Positions 1-8,065 are shown, counted from the first letter of the stretch. The stretch: DNA of 12,673 nt from Moraxellaceae bacterium (GCA_002402125.1 NVVG01000012.1:11025-23697), one strand, 5' to 3'. The notes: generated by a model from the letters alone, not told the origin. Translations and numbers: made by a program.

Positions 1-1
1 C

Positions 2-907
2 GGTGGCGGTTCATTCCCCGATGCCATATTCCCCCCCGACGATGTTCGCATTCCCATTTTTGGAGATGCTCCCATCATTGGGCCTATGATCAAAGAGTTT
101 CTACCCAGCGATCTTGGCATTAGTGATAAAGGTATATTTGCTTCATTTCTAGATGACAACTTCTTGTTTACGATGGCGATTGAAGCCGCCAAAGAAAACG
201 GTACGGCTAAAATTTTAGCTGAACCGACACTAACGGCTTTGTCTGGGCAGGAGGCCAGCTTTTTGTCAGGCGGTGAATTTCCAATCCCTGTCCCCAGAGG
301 CGATAGAGGTATCACCATTGAGTTTAAAGAGTTTGGGGTTGGCGTTAAGTTCATCCCCGTGGTGCTTAACAGCGGCAATATCAACTTGAAACTCAATATT
401 AGTGTCACCGAATTAAATGACGTTAACAGTATTGCGATTGGTGGCGGCAATGCCTCCTCGGCATTCTTTGTGCCCTCGCTGTCGAATCGAAGCACGAGTA
501 CCACGATTGAACTGGCTGATGGCCAGACAATGGGTATTGCAGGTTTGATCAATGAAAATATGCGCAGCGTCGTGCATAAGTTCCCTGGCCTTGGCGATAT
601 TCCCATACTTGGAGCCTTATTTCGCAGTCAAGAATTTGAACGTGGTGAGTCAGAGTTGGTCATTATGGTAACCCCCTATTTGGCCGAGCCTATTAATAAC
701 CAGCTTGACACTCTCCCTACCGACAGTTTTGTTGAACCCTCCGATATGGCCTTTTACTTGTTAGGCAAGACCTACGGAAAAGCAGGTGATGCAGAAAAAA
801 GCGGTTCAGAAGCCGCCAGTGCGTTAGCGCCGTCAGCACAGCTATTGGAAATTGATAGCGGTTATAGCGGTGGCGTTGAAGGCAAGTTTGGACACACTAT
901 TGATTAG
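2..907 (+). CDS. rcpA: Tad/Flp pilus secretin, RcpA/CpaC family (5' truncated)
   Basis: This is the C-terminal 301 residues of the outer-membrane secretin through which the Flp pilus leaves the cell. The frame is open from base 2, so the apparent ATG at 86 is internal and the true start lies before the window. The secretin core is clear: the motif FLSGGEFPIPVP (visible residues about 87-98) is the CpaC/RcpA signature. It is followed by the EFKEFGVGVKF strand, VPSLSNRSTSTTIELADGQT, GLINE and the closing segment FPGLGDIPILGALFRS with VTPYLAEP. A tail of about 75 residues follows the secretin domain, as is usual in this family. The N-terminal BON/N-domains and signal peptide are outside the window. 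It is the first visible gene of the operon, 13 bases before the small lipoprotein-like gene. The family call is firm; the symbol follows Tad nomenclature (cpaC in alphaproteobacteria). Confidence 0.95.
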   Translation, partial: GGGSFPDAIFPPDDVRIPIFGDAPIIGPMIKEFLPSDLGISDKGIFASFLDDNFLFTMAIEAAKENGTAKILAEPTLTALSGQEASFLSGGEFPIPVPRGDRGITIEFKEFGVGVKFIPVVLNSGNINLKLNISVTELNDVNSIAIGGGNASSAFFVPSLSNRSTSTTIELADGQTMGIAGLINENMRSVVHKFPGLGDIPILGALFRSQEFERGESELVIMVTPYLAEPINNQLDTLPTDSFVEPSDMAFYLLGKTYGKAGDAEKSGSEAASALAPSAQLLEIDSGYSGGVEGKFGHTID

Positions 908-920
908 AGGAGAAATAGAT

Positions 921-1193
921 ATGTATAAATTTATAATTATTTTGAGCACTATGATTTTGTGCCATGGATGTGCAGACACACCTGCATGGACTCCCGGTTT
1001 AGTGGTCAACGAGATGATCCGTTTACAGGTCGCTAACAAAGAAGTTATCGACAATCCCGCATCAGGAGTCGCGGCAGATTACTTCGGTGTAAGTGGTGAA
1101 GCGGTGATAAAAGCGCATCGTGCTGGTAGCGGTGGTGATAAAAAATCTATCAGTAAATCGATTACTGCTTCAGCCACTGGCAAACAAAAATAG
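921..1193 (+). CDS. small putative lipoprotein in the tad operon (90 aa)
   Basis: The start is ATG 921, eight bases after a strong GAGGAG site (907-912 region); the longer open frame upstream has no such site and overlaps the secretin. The product opens with a short signal-like stretch, MYKFIIILSTMILCHGC, and Cys17 could be the lipidated residue. The lipobox is imperfect because position -3 is Cys and -2 is His. The rest is short and polar, ending in a Ser/Lys-rich tail. I do not recognise a domain. Tad operons often carry a small outer-membrane or periplasmic protein next to the secretin (RcpB in Aggregatibacter, other small lipoproteins elsewhere), so a secretin-accessory role is a reasonable inference from position only. 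It lies between rcpA and tadG with short gaps and is surely co-transcribed. Confidence 0.75.
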   Translation: MYKFIIILSTMILCHGCADTPAWTPGLVVNEMIRLQVANKEVIDNPASGVAADYFGVSGEAVIKAHRAGSGGDKKSISKSITASATGKQK

Positions 1194-1215
1194 CGGTTAA
1201 AGAGGATATCTTGTG

Positions 1216-2541
1216 ATGACTATGTCAGTGATGTCAGTGATGTCAGCGTTTACGACAGGCAATCGGAGGTCTACGGGTAGCGGCGGTAGAGCTCAGCGTG
1301 GCGCTGCGCTGGTCATAGGTATGATAGGGTTGGTCGTATTGGTTGGTGTTGCCGGCATGGCATTGGACGGAGGTAGTCTAATGTTGAACAAAACTCGTCT
1401 ACAGAATATTGTCGATAGTGCAGCGATAAATGCCGCCAAAGCGTACGATATGAGCGGTGATATTGTTCTGGGTGAGGCGGCATCATTGCAGTCTATTGCT
1501 CAAAATGCCGACCTGCCGGGCAATCAATATTTTAAAGCTGAGTTTGAAGGGGGCGGGGTGAATGTCAGCATGCAGTTTTCCACCACACTGGAACCCTTTG
1601 TTAACGGAACTTTGCCTGCACGTTTTATTCGGGTACGTCTCGATGGTTTTCAATTCGCGACAATGTTTACCAGGGTTCTCGGTATCAATACCCTGGCGGT
1701 CAGCGTTTCGGCGGTAGCGGGGCCCAGCCCGAGCTTGACACAAAATGTTTGTGATATAGCACCGATGGTAGTTTGTGGTGATCCGGATACGGACCCCTAT
1801 GACGATTATGTTTATGGTTACCCAGTCAATGAGGCGATCGTGCTTAAAACGGGATCAGGCCAGGAATCTGCCGTCGGTCCAGGTAACTTCCAGATGTTGC
1901 GATTAGGGGACGATGCCGGTGGAGCCGATCTGCGCGAGGCTCTTGCTGGCGGTTACGAATCAGATGACTGTCTAAGCCAGAGCGATTCAGTAGGCACAGA
2001 ACCCGGAAACTCTGTCGGCCCGGTTGTGCAGGGCATTAACACACGTTTTGGTGAATATAGAGGACCGATGAATGCAACATTATATCCTGGCGATCACGTT
2101 ACCGATGCACCCTATCCACCACTTAGCCTGGATAACAATGGCGCAATGGTCTTTGATGATCCACACGATAATCTAGCACCAGTACCCTACGAAGGTGTTT
2201 ACCAGGAAGCCTTTAATTTTAACTATGAAGATTATGAATATGCTTATGACATGGGTTCCTATAGTTGCGTGGACGATGCCAACCAATGTAACAGACGGAT
2301 GTTGACTGTACCGGTAGGCGATTGTACCGGTACAGAAAGTGGGCAGGGGCAGGTTACCGTTATAGGCATCACCTGTATTTACCTGGTGCAGCCGGTCGTT
2401 CAACAAGGCAACCAAGCCCATATGTTTGGCCAGATTGTAGAGGGCTGCGCTGCAGAGGGGCGCTTTAGCCAGAACCCTTCTGCGGGTCCGGAGCCGACAA
2501 AAATTATTCTCTATAAGGACCCCGACAATGTTGACGCCTAG
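1216..2541 (+). CDS. tadG: TadG-like Flp pilus assembly protein
   Basis: The product of about 441 residues has the N-terminal Tad/TadG-like segment: a basic leader (residues about 17-29), then the hydrophobic helix GAALVIGMIGLVVLVGVAGMALDGG, then the LMLNKTRLQNIVDSAAINAAKA stretch typical of the Tad/DUF2134-type N-terminus. The exported remainder carries several Cys residues (NVCDIAPMVVCGDP, DDCLSQ, SYSCVDDANQC, VGDCTG, GITC, VEGC) that could form disulfides. I see no von Willebrand A metal site, so this is the shorter type of TadG. The start is uncertain: AGAGGA at 1201-1206 is well placed for ATG 1216 and also for GTG 1213. Three 9-bp repeats supply further in-frame ATGs at 1222, 1231 and 1240. 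The 3' end overlaps tadE by 14 bases, suggesting translational coupling. It probably acts in the inner membrane/periplasm in pilus assembly; the exact role of TadG is poorly known. Confidence 0.85.
   Translation: MTMSVMSVMSAFTTGNRRSTGSGGRAQRGAALVIGMIGLVVLVGVAGMALDGGSLMLNKTRLQNIVDSAAINAAKAYDMSGDIVLGEAASLQSIAQNADLPGNQYFKAEFEGGGVNVSMQFSTTLEPFVNGTLPARFIRVRLDGFQFATMFTRVLGINTLAVSVSAVAGPSPSLTQNVCDIAPMVVCGDPDTDPYDDYVYGYPVNEAIVLKTGSGQESAVGPGNFQMLRLGDDAGGADLREALAGGYESDDCLSQSDSVGTEPGNSVGPVVQGINTRFGEYRGPMNATLYPGDHVTDAPYPPLSLDNNGAMVFDDPHDNLAPVPYEGVYQEAFNFNYEDYEYAYDMGSYSCVDDANQCNRRMLTVPVGDCTGTESGQGQVTVIGITCIYLVQPVVQQGNQAHMFGQIVEGCAAEGRFSQNPSAGPEPTKIILYKDPDNVDA
1222..1248 (+). repeat. three tandem 9-bp units at the tadG N-terminus
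   Basis: Two exact copies of ATGTCAGTG are followed by ATGTCAGCG, encoding MSV-MSV-MSA. Each unit supplies an in-frame ATG, so copy-number change would alter the leader by three residues without shifting the frame. Confidence 0.85.
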
Positions 2542-3007
2542 CTTTGAAAAACAAATTAGCAGGAGTCACTGCCAAGGCCTGGTGATGGTTGAACTCACTA
2601 TCATGTTGCCCTTAATGCTGGTGCTTTTTTTGGCGACGGCGGAGTTGGGCAGGGCATTGTATACCTATAACACACTCACCAAACGGGTCCATGACGGTGC
2701 CCGTTACCTCAGTCAAAATTCGCTGCGAGGGAACTTGCAAGATGTAGAGCTTGACCAGGATGAAATCGATAAGCTGAAAAGCCTGATTGTCTACGGTAAT
2801 ACTTCGGGCTCTGGCAGTACAAGTGTAGAAGGTTTTAGTGTCAGTAATATTACTGTCACACCCTGGGATACACTCTATTTTAAGGTCGATATTAATTATA
2901 CTTACCGACCCATGTTCGGAAGCCGGCTGTCTTTGTTCGGGCTGGGAAATGATATCAATATAACCATCCCCCTCAATACCAGTGTGATTATGCGGGGGAT
3001 TAACTGA
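2528..3007 (+). CDS. tadE: TadE-family pseudopilin
   Basis: This 159-residue protein has the TadE-like N-terminal organisation: a short basic leader, a prepilin-type site with Gly17 followed by LVMVE (Glu at +5, matching the G/XXXXE rule for Tad pseudopilins), then a hydrophobic helix LTIMLPLMLVLFLATAELGRALYTYNTLT. TadE proteins are processed by the TadV prepilin peptidase and act as minor pilin-like components in pilus assembly. The start ATG 2528 overlaps the end of tadG by 14 bases and is preceded by AAGGA (2515-2519) at good spacing. Its TGA stop overlaps the next gene's ATG by one base. The family call is firm; separating TadE from TadF is by gene order only. Confidence 0.9.
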   Translation: MLTPSFEKQISRSHCQGLVMVELTIMLPLMLVLFLATAELGRALYTYNTLTKRVHDGARYLSQNSLRGNLQDVELDQDEIDKLKSLIVYGNTSGSGSTSVEGFSVSNITVTPWDTLYFKVDINYTYRPMFGSRLSLFGLGNDINITIPLNTSVIMRGIN

Positions 3008-3483
3008 TGAAAAATTGTCGCAGTTTAACGGGCCAAGGTGGTTTAGCTACGGTAGAAATGGCTATTGTTGGTTCTCTATTTTTTATAATATTGCTGGGTA
3101 TTATTGAAGTCGGCAGGCTGATGTTCAGTTGGAATGCCTTAAATGAAGTGACTAGACGTGGTGCACGTTTAGCTGCGGTGTGCTCTGTGAATGACACAGA
3201 GGCAGTTCGTAATGCCGCAATTTTTAACGGTGAAGTTATCGCGGGCTTGACCCCTGAGGATGTCATTATCACCTACCTTGATACCGCAGGCGCCCCAGTT
3301 GTCGATACCAATACAAACTTTGGCGATATTATATTTGTACGGGTCAGTATTGCTGACAGTTTTCAATATCGTTTATTGATCCCGTTTTATTACGGTTGGC
3401 TCAATGCACCAGCATTCAGTACCACTGTTGTTGCAGAAAGCCTCGGCGTATCACCGCCGGGTGCGGGCACGCCTACTTGTTAA
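3007..3483 (+). CDS. tadF: second TadE-family pseudopilin (TadF position)
   Basis: The 158-residue protein is a paralogue-type neighbour of tadE: leader MKNCRSLTGQG, a prepilin-like site Gly12 followed by LATVE (Glu17 at +5), and a hydrophobic helix AIVGSLFFIILLGIIEVGR leading into LNEVTRRGARLAAVC. This is the TadE-like domain. Translation starts at the ATG that shares its A with the upstream TGA (coupled by a one-base overlap). The C-terminus is Gly/Pro-rich and ends in TPTC. It would be a minor pseudopilin of the Flp system. It is called TadF because it follows TadE; both belong to one Pfam-type family, so the symbol is less sure than the family. Confidence 0.87.
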   Translation: MKNCRSLTGQGGLATVEMAIVGSLFFIILLGIIEVGRLMFSWNALNEVTRRGARLAAVCSVNDTEAVRNAAIFNGEVIAGLTPEDVIITYLDTAGAPVVDTNTNFGDIIFVRVSIADSFQYRLLIPFYYGWLNAPAFSTTVVAESLGVSPPGAGTPTC

Positions 3484-3507
3484 TGTTATAGCGAAGGAGA
3501 CACTATC

Positions 3508-4743
3508 GTGAAACTGGAATTAGCGCAATCTACTCAGAAATCACCGACTAATGTCGATCACAACTTTACCGTATTACTGGCCGGTCGTAATCGAACGGGT
3601 TTGGATCAGTTGGTTGACATTGTCTCTCGTATAAAAGGTATCAACATCACTACAAACCATATATGTAATGTCCACAGTGATCCGCTCCATGGGGTCGATA
3701 CACTACCGCAATTATTGGTGTTTTGGCTCGGTGAAAATTGGCGCGATGAGCTCAGTGAATTGGTACAGCGAAGCGCAAAACAAAGACCGGCAATAATTGT
3801 TGTAGCCAACACCTCAGAGCAGGAGGCTATGCGGATGGCGATGAAGGCAGGTGCCATAGATTACATCCGCTCTCCATTTGATGCGCTGGAGCTACAGAGC
3901 ACTATTTGCAAACAAATTGAGGAGAAAAATTATCAGGGAATCAATACAGTGTCGCCTATCACTTCTTTCATTAATGCAAAGGGTGGTTCAGGTTGCTCTT
4001 TGATCGCCTGCAATAGTGCACATATGATGGCGGAGGTTACGCATTCCAGAGTGGCTTTAATAGATCTGGATCTTCAGTTTGGCAGCCTCTGCCACTACTT
4101 GGATATGGAGCCCACGTATGGATTGATGGAAGCCTTGGAAAATGTATATGAGTTAGATAAACAGGCTTTAGAAGCTTATATGTTGAAGCATTCCTCAGGC
4201 CTTCACTTACTCGATATTAAGCCTGGGGATTTATTTGTCCCTGAAGATATCAGCACAGAAAATATGGATATACTACTACAGTTGCTGGCAACGAATTACG
4301 ATCATGTAGTGGTGGACCTGCCACGGCATATCAGCATGTTGAGCAGTATGGTACTAGAAAAATCGGAAAAAGTTGTAGTGGTGATGCAGCAAAGTATCTC
4401 TCACTTAAGAGATGCCAAGCGTCTACTGCATATTCTCAAGAATGATATTGGCATAGAAGAAAACAAAATTCGCGTAGTGGTTAATCGCTACAATAAAAAC
4501 GATAACCTGAACATTGATGATATTGGCAAAGCCTTAAGACATTCAGTCAACCTGACGGCGCCGAATTCATATGCACAAGTGTCAGAGAGTATTAACCAGG
4601 GTGTCCCGCTCTATGATATTTCGAAAAAATCGCCGCTTACCCAGTCGATGATGAATGTTGGTTATGACATTTCGGGGGGAGTTTGTATCCCGCAACAGAT
4701 TAGTCTTATTAGTCGTCTGCTAAAACATATCAGAGGAGTATAG
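3508..4743 (+). CDS. tadZ: TadZ/CpaE, ParA/MinD-like pilus localisation ATPase
   Basis: This 411-residue protein has an N-terminal receiver-like domain (about 20-138) followed by a ParA/MinD-superfamily domain. The P-loop region reads NAKGGSGCSLIA at 156-167. The signature Lys158 of deviant Walker A ATPases is kept, but the second Lys of KGGxGKT is replaced by Cys163. That pattern is characteristic of TadZ/CpaE rather than of ParA. The ALIDLDLQFGSL motif (about 183-194) and HVVVDLPRH (Asp270) follow as switch and Walker B elements. TadZ places the Tad machinery, usually at a cell pole. The start is GTG 3508 after GAAGGAGA (3492-3499). It ends three bases before tadA. The call is firm; the polar role is family knowledge. 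Confidence 0.93.
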   Translation: MKLELAQSTQKSPTNVDHNFTVLLAGRNRTGLDQLVDIVSRIKGINITTNHICNVHSDPLHGVDTLPQLLVFWLGENWRDELSELVQRSAKQRPAIIVVANTSEQEAMRMAMKAGAIDYIRSPFDALELQSTICKQIEEKNYQGINTVSPITSFINAKGGSGCSLIACNSAHMMAEVTHSRVALIDLDLQFGSLCHYLDMEPTYGLMEALENVYELDKQALEAYMLKHSSGLHLLDIKPGDLFVPEDISTENMDILLQLLATNYDHVVVDLPRHISMLSSMVLEKSEKVVVVMQQSISHLRDAKRLLHILKNDIGIEENKIRVVVNRYNKNDNLNIDDIGKALRHSVNLTAPNSYAQVSESINQGVPLYDISKKSPLTQSMMNVGYDISGGVCIPQQISLISRLLKHIRGV

Positions 4744-4746
4744 ATT

Positions 4747-6120
4747 ATGGATTATCAAGCTCAAACAAATCTATCAGCCAGTGTTGATCCTGACGAGAGT
4801 GAAGTCACTCGACCAGCTGACTGGAACGTATTGAGTGACAATGAGTCGCGTTATAAGGAACAGATTCATAAAAAACTACTGGATGTCATCGATCTCGCCA
4901 GGATAAACACTTTGAGCGAGGAAGATGCCAGAAGTCAAATGCGACATATTTGTCAACAGCTTTTCGATGAGATTTCACTGCCTATTAATATGCAAGCGCG
5001 GCAGAAAATTGTTCAACACATTGAAGATGAGGTTATGGGGCTGGGGCCACTTGAGTCCTTGCTGGCGGACGCGAGTATTTCGGACATTCTGGTTAACGGC
5101 CCCGATTTAGTTTACGTTGAGCGCGACGGCAAGTTACAAAAGGCTCACTGCCGTTTTGATAGTGAGGCCCATCTGCGCAATGTGATTGACCGGATAGTGT
5201 CTCGAGTGGGAAGGCGCATAGATGAATCGTCACCAATGGTCGATGCACGCTTAAAGGATGGTTCGCGGGTCAATGTGGTAATACCCCCATTAGCGATAGA
5301 TGGCTCAGCGCTGTCCATTCGCCGTTTTGCGATTAAAAAGCTGTCTATTGAGCAGCTGATCGAAACCGATTCACTGTCACATGCGGCGGCTAAATTTATT
5401 CAAGGGGCAGTAAAGGGCAGGATGAATATTTTGGTTTCTGGCGGAACAGGGTCTGGTAAAACCACTTTCCTCAATATTCTTTCCGGTTTTATACCGGAAG
5501 ATGAGCGGGTGATTACCATTGAGGATGCAGCAGAGCTGCAGATGCAACAACCCCATGTGGTGAGATTGGAAACGCGGCCAGCCAATATCGAGGGCAAAAG
5601 TGAAATTACCCAACGTGACCTGGTTAAAAATGCATTGCGTATGCGACCCGAGCGTATTGTTATCGGTGAAGTCAGGGGGGGAGAGGCCTTCGATATGTTG
5701 CAGGCGATGAATACCGGCCACGATGGTTCATTAACCACCATACACGCGAATTCCGCCAGGGATTCTTTAACCCGGGTAGAGAATATGGTGGCTATGGGAG
5801 GCATAGACTTTCCAATTAGCACGATTCGTAAACAAATTGCTTCGGCCATTCATATTGTTATTCAGGTGCAAAGACTCGAAGACGGCAAGCGTAAGGTCGT
5901 CAGCATCCAGGAGATAAACGGCATGGAGGGTGATGTGGTTACCATGTCAGAACTTTTTAAGTTCGAACGTTGCGGTATGGACAATGGTAGGGTTTTGGGG
6001 CGGTTCAAAGCCACAGGTATTATTCCTGCTTGTTTTGATAATTTACAGCAACGGGGCATAGAGATATCGACTGCTATGTTTCACCCCGGTGAGGAGTGGA
6101 GGCCTGAAAATGGACATTGA
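4747..6120 (+). CDS. tadA: TadA/CpaF, Flp pilus motor ATPase
   Basis: This is a type II/IV secretion ATPase of the VirB11/CpaF branch, 457 residues. Motifs are complete: GLGPLESLLADASISDILVNGPD (98-120), Walker A GGTGSGKTT (232-240), the acidic ITIEDAAEL stretch (about 257-264), Walker B RIVIGEVRGGE (303-313, Glu308), and the His box GHDGSLTTIHAN (324-335). It is a cytoplasmic hexameric ATPase that powers pilus extension (and, in some Tad systems, retraction) by acting on the TadB/TadC platform. ATG 4747 follows GAGGAG (4733-4738) at eight bases. The 3' end overlaps tadB by 11 bases. Nothing appears broken. Confidence 0.97.
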   Translation: MDYQAQTNLSASVDPDESEVTRPADWNVLSDNESRYKEQIHKKLLDVIDLARINTLSEEDARSQMRHICQQLFDEISLPINMQARQKIVQHIEDEVMGLGPLESLLADASISDILVNGPDLVYVERDGKLQKAHCRFDSEAHLRNVIDRIVSRVGRRIDESSPMVDARLKDGSRVNVVIPPLAIDGSALSIRRFAIKKLSIEQLIETDSLSHAAAKFIQGAVKGRMNILVSGGTGSGKTTFLNILSGFIPEDERVITIEDAAELQMQQPHVVRLETRPANIEGKSEITQRDLVKNALRMRPERIVIGEVRGGEAFDMLQAMNTGHDGSLTTIHANSARDSLTRVENMVAMGGIDFPISTIRKQIASAIHIVIQVQRLEDGKRKVVSIQEINGMEGDVVTMSELFKFERCGMDNGRVLGRFKATGIIPACFDNLQQRGIEISTAMFHPGEEWRPENGH

Positions 6121-7084
6121 TATCCTGATATTTATAGCGTTGATATTTGCTGCGGCTTTTTTGTTGCTGACTGGGCTGACCATGCCAGTGTTTGGCGAAA
6201 ACCGTCAGGCGAAAAAACGTTTGAAGAAGCGGGTAGCTAATCTCGATGAGTCTAAGCAGCACATAGAGCGTACGGTGGAGTTGCGTAAGGATGAGATAAA
6301 AGGTCTTTTCGACTGGGAGAAGAGGCTGGAAATATTGCCTGCACTGAATTCGCTAAGGCAATTGATTAACCAGTCGGGTCACCATATAAGTGCTTTTAGA
6401 CTGTTGATATTGTCGTTATTACTGGCAGTAGTTAGCGCAGCTACGGTCTGGTATTTTACCCATATGTTGCTAGCTGTGATTATTGCTGGCGTTGCAGTCG
6501 GTGCGCTACCAATGATTAAAATCATGCAAGACCGTAATAAACGATTTGCGCGCTTTGAAGAGCAGTTGCCCGATGCGATTGATGTTATGAAACGTGCTCT
6601 GCAAGCGGGTCACCCCTTTAACGAAAGCCTTAATCTGGTTGCGCTGGAACTGGACGATCCGATTGCCTCGGAATTCGGTAAAACCTTTGCCGAATTAAAT
6701 TATGGTAGCGATATGAAATGGGCTTTGCTGGGGCTGCTTGAACGGGTTCCCAGTGTCAATGTAATGGCCCTGATTACCTCGGTGTCAGTACAGCGAGAAA
6801 CCGGGGGTAATTTGGTGGAAATTCTTAATAAGTTGAGCCGAGTAATCCGCGAACGGTTTAAGTTTAGCCGTAAAGTACGCACCTTATCGGCGGAGGGGCG
6901 CATGTCAGCATGGATTTTGAGCTTGATGCCCTTTGGTTTGTGTGGGCTTATTGGGATTACAACACCGGAATATTTACCGATTCTTTTCAAGAGTGATACC
7001 GGTAAAGATTTATTGATGGGCGCCGCAGTTGGTATGGTGCTAGGTATCTATTGGATTCGAAATATTATCCGTATAGAGGTTTAG
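6110..7084 (+). CDS. tadB: TadB, inner-membrane platform protein (T2SF domain)
   Basis: The protein is a type II secretion F-domain membrane protein. An N-terminal helix (IDILIFIALIFAAAFLLLTGLT) and two central helices (residues about 95-140) precede the cytoplasmic T2SF domain with LPDAIDVMKRALQAGHPFNESL and SVSVQRETGGNLVEILNKLSRVIRER. C-terminal helices (SAWILSLMPFGLCGLIGI and GAAVGMVLGIYWI) follow. It forms, with TadC, the inner-membrane base on which TadA works. I choose ATG 6110 (324 residues) because GGAGG at 6098-6102 sits seven bases upstream; the open frame runs seven codons further back, to 6089, but without an equal site. It overlaps tadA by 11 bases, so coupling is likely. Confidence 0.94.
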   Translation: MDIDILIFIALIFAAAFLLLTGLTMPVFGENRQAKKRLKKRVANLDESKQHIERTVELRKDEIKGLFDWEKRLEILPALNSLRQLINQSGHHISAFRLLILSLLLAVVSAATVWYFTHMLLAVIIAGVAVGALPMIKIMQDRNKRFARFEEQLPDAIDVMKRALQAGHPFNESLNLVALELDDPIASEFGKTFAELNYGSDMKWALLGLLERVPSVNVMALITSVSVQRETGGNLVEILNKLSRVIRERFKFSRKVRTLSAEGRMSAWILSLMPFGLCGLIGITTPEYLPILFKSDTGKDLLMGAAVGMVLGIYWIRNIIRIEV

Positions 7085-7087
7085 GCA

Positions 7088-7348
7088 ATGGAATATTTTA
7101 TCGAGTTGTTATCACGTTATATACAAGATGAACAAATATTACGCTGGTTGTTTGTATTATTGGTCACTATTGCTGTATTCGCTATTGGTATGAGCCTGAC
7201 TTATTTAACGATGCCATTCTATGATCCCTTTCGCCAACGTTTGGCCAAGTTAACTGGCTTTGACCAAAATTCAAATACTGTCCCGTTGAACGAAGGAGAA
7301 AAATCAGCCCCTATTTTTGCAGATAAACTGGATGCAGTAGCAAAATAA
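7088..7348 (+). CDS. tadC: TadC N-terminal fragment, ended by an in-frame TAA
   Basis: This 86-residue reading frame corresponds to the start of TadC: a single transmembrane helix (WLFVLLVTIAVFAIGMSLTYL) followed by a cytoplasmic stretch FYDPFRQRLAKLTGF. ATG 7088 is preceded by AGAGG (7075-7079). The frame stops at TAA 7346-7348, but the same frame continues directly afterwards as VLPRNDSELASMRAKLVRAGFRG, which is what TadC proteins have between the N-terminal helix and the T2SF domain. So this is not a separate gene. A one-base substitution in a sense codon explains it; no indel is needed. Either tadC is a recent pseudogene, the two parts are made separately, the stop is read through, or there is a sequencing error. 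Confidence 0.8.
   Translation: MEYFIELLSRYIQDEQILRWLFVLLVTIAVFAIGMSLTYLTMPFYDPFRQRLAKLTGFDQNSNTVPLNEGEKSAPIFADKLDAVAK
7346..7348 (+). other. in-frame TAA interrupting tadC
   Basis: The codon lies between GCA-AAA (Ala-Lys) and GTA-CTC (Val-Leu), and frames on both sides are identical (both begin at positions leaving remainder 2 when divided by 3). The surrounding sequence contains no insertion or deletion signature. Single-base change from TAT, TAC, CAA, AAA, GAA, TCA or TTA would produce it. Confidence 0.9.
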
Positions 7349-7381
7349 GTACTCCCCCGGAATGACAGTGAGCTGGCTTCG

Positions 7382-8065
7382 ATGCGGGCCAAGTTAGTGC
7401 GAGCTGGCTTTCGAGGTGAGCGTGACTTGACATCTTTTTATGCAATAAAAACTATTGCCTGTGTTGTGTTTGGGTGTGTAGCCCTTCAAGCGACTACTTT
7501 CTTTCCTGAATTGAGCGCTAATCACGCTATGTTGATTGTTCTTGGTGCAATTTGTACCGGCTTAATACTACCCAATATGATTGTTAACAAATTGGAGACA
7601 AATAGAATTCGGAGAATACGTAATGGCTTTCCGGACGCGTTGGACTTGTTTGTTGTTTGTGTCGAAGCAGGTCTTGGTCTCGCCGCTACTATTCAACGAG
7701 TTGCCGATGAAATGGATGTAAGCCACCCCGATCTTGCCGAGGAATTAGGTCTGGTTACTGCCGAAATGAGTTTGGGTGTTGATCGTATCACCGCGCTTCG
7801 CGGGCTTGCTCGGCGTACCGGCCTCGATGAAATTAAAGGCTTGGTGGCGCTACTGGACCAAAGTGCTCGCTTCGGTACCGGCATAGCCGAAACCTTGCGA
7901 GTCTACTCAGATGAATTCCGTGATAAACGGATGCAGATGGCGGAAGAAAATGCCGCCAAAGTGGCTACTAAAATGATTTTTCCGCTGACATTTTGTATGT
8001 GGCCTGCATTTTTTGTGGTGGCAGTTGGGCCCGCAATACTAAAAGTTTTTGAAGTGTTTAAATAA
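7382..8065 (+). CDS. tadC: TadC C-terminal part, T2SF-domain platform protein
   Basis: This is the bulk of TadC (227 residues from ATG 7382; open in the same frame from 7349). It starts with MRAKLVRAGFRGERDLTSFYAIK, then two membrane helices (about 22-68), the T2SF domain (NGFPDALDLFVVCVEAGLGLAATIQRVADEM, then MSLGVDRITALRGLARRTGLDEIKGLVALLDQSARFGTGIAETLRVYSDEFRDKR) and a final helix ending in GPAILKVFEVFK. These are core TadC motifs and look intact. No good Shine-Dalgarno sequence precedes ATG 7382, so independent initiation would be weak unless translation restarts after the upstream TAA, 33 bases away. If expressed, the part lacks the first TadC helix. Bases 7766-7845 are the source of the inverted copy found in tadD. 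Confidence 0.88.
   Translation: MRAKLVRAGFRGERDLTSFYAIKTIACVVFGCVALQATTFFPELSANHAMLIVLGAICTGLILPNMIVNKLETNRIRRIRNGFPDALDLFVVCVEAGLGLAATIQRVADEMDVSHPDLAEELGLVTAEMSLGVDRITALRGLARRTGLDEIKGLVALLDQSARFGTGIAETLRVYSDEFRDKRMQMAEENAAKVATKMIFPLTFCMWPAFFVVAVGPAILKVFEVFK
7766..7845 (+). repeat. arm 1 of an 80-bp inverted repeat (tadC core)
   Basis: The reverse complement of this stretch matches 8650-8729 inside tadD at 75 of 80 positions without gaps. Here it encodes the conserved TadC segment MSLGVDRITALRGLARRTGLD and the EIKGLV that follows, so tadC is the likely source copy. Confidence 0.95.

Noticed and set aside
852..920. Upstream extension of the small lipoprotein gene from 852
   Set aside because: It overlaps the secretin, lacks a ribosome site, and would bury the signal-like N-terminus; ATG 921 has GAGGAG at ideal distance.
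5400..5849. 149-codon open frame antisense to tadA
   Set aside because: It lies wholly within the strongly conserved ATPase gene, has no recognisable motif or ribosome site, and fits the usual pattern of antisense shadows.
7346..7348. Programmed recoding (selenocysteine or pyrrolysine) in tadC
   Set aside because: The codon is TAA, not TGA or TAG, and no insertion element or conserved readthrough context is visible.
7693..7884. Antisense open frame in tadC whose product resembles residues 187-211 of TadD
   Set aside because: It is a shadow of the conserved tadC coding strand. The resemblance arises because tadD carries the reverse complement of this DNA, not because a real gene lies here.
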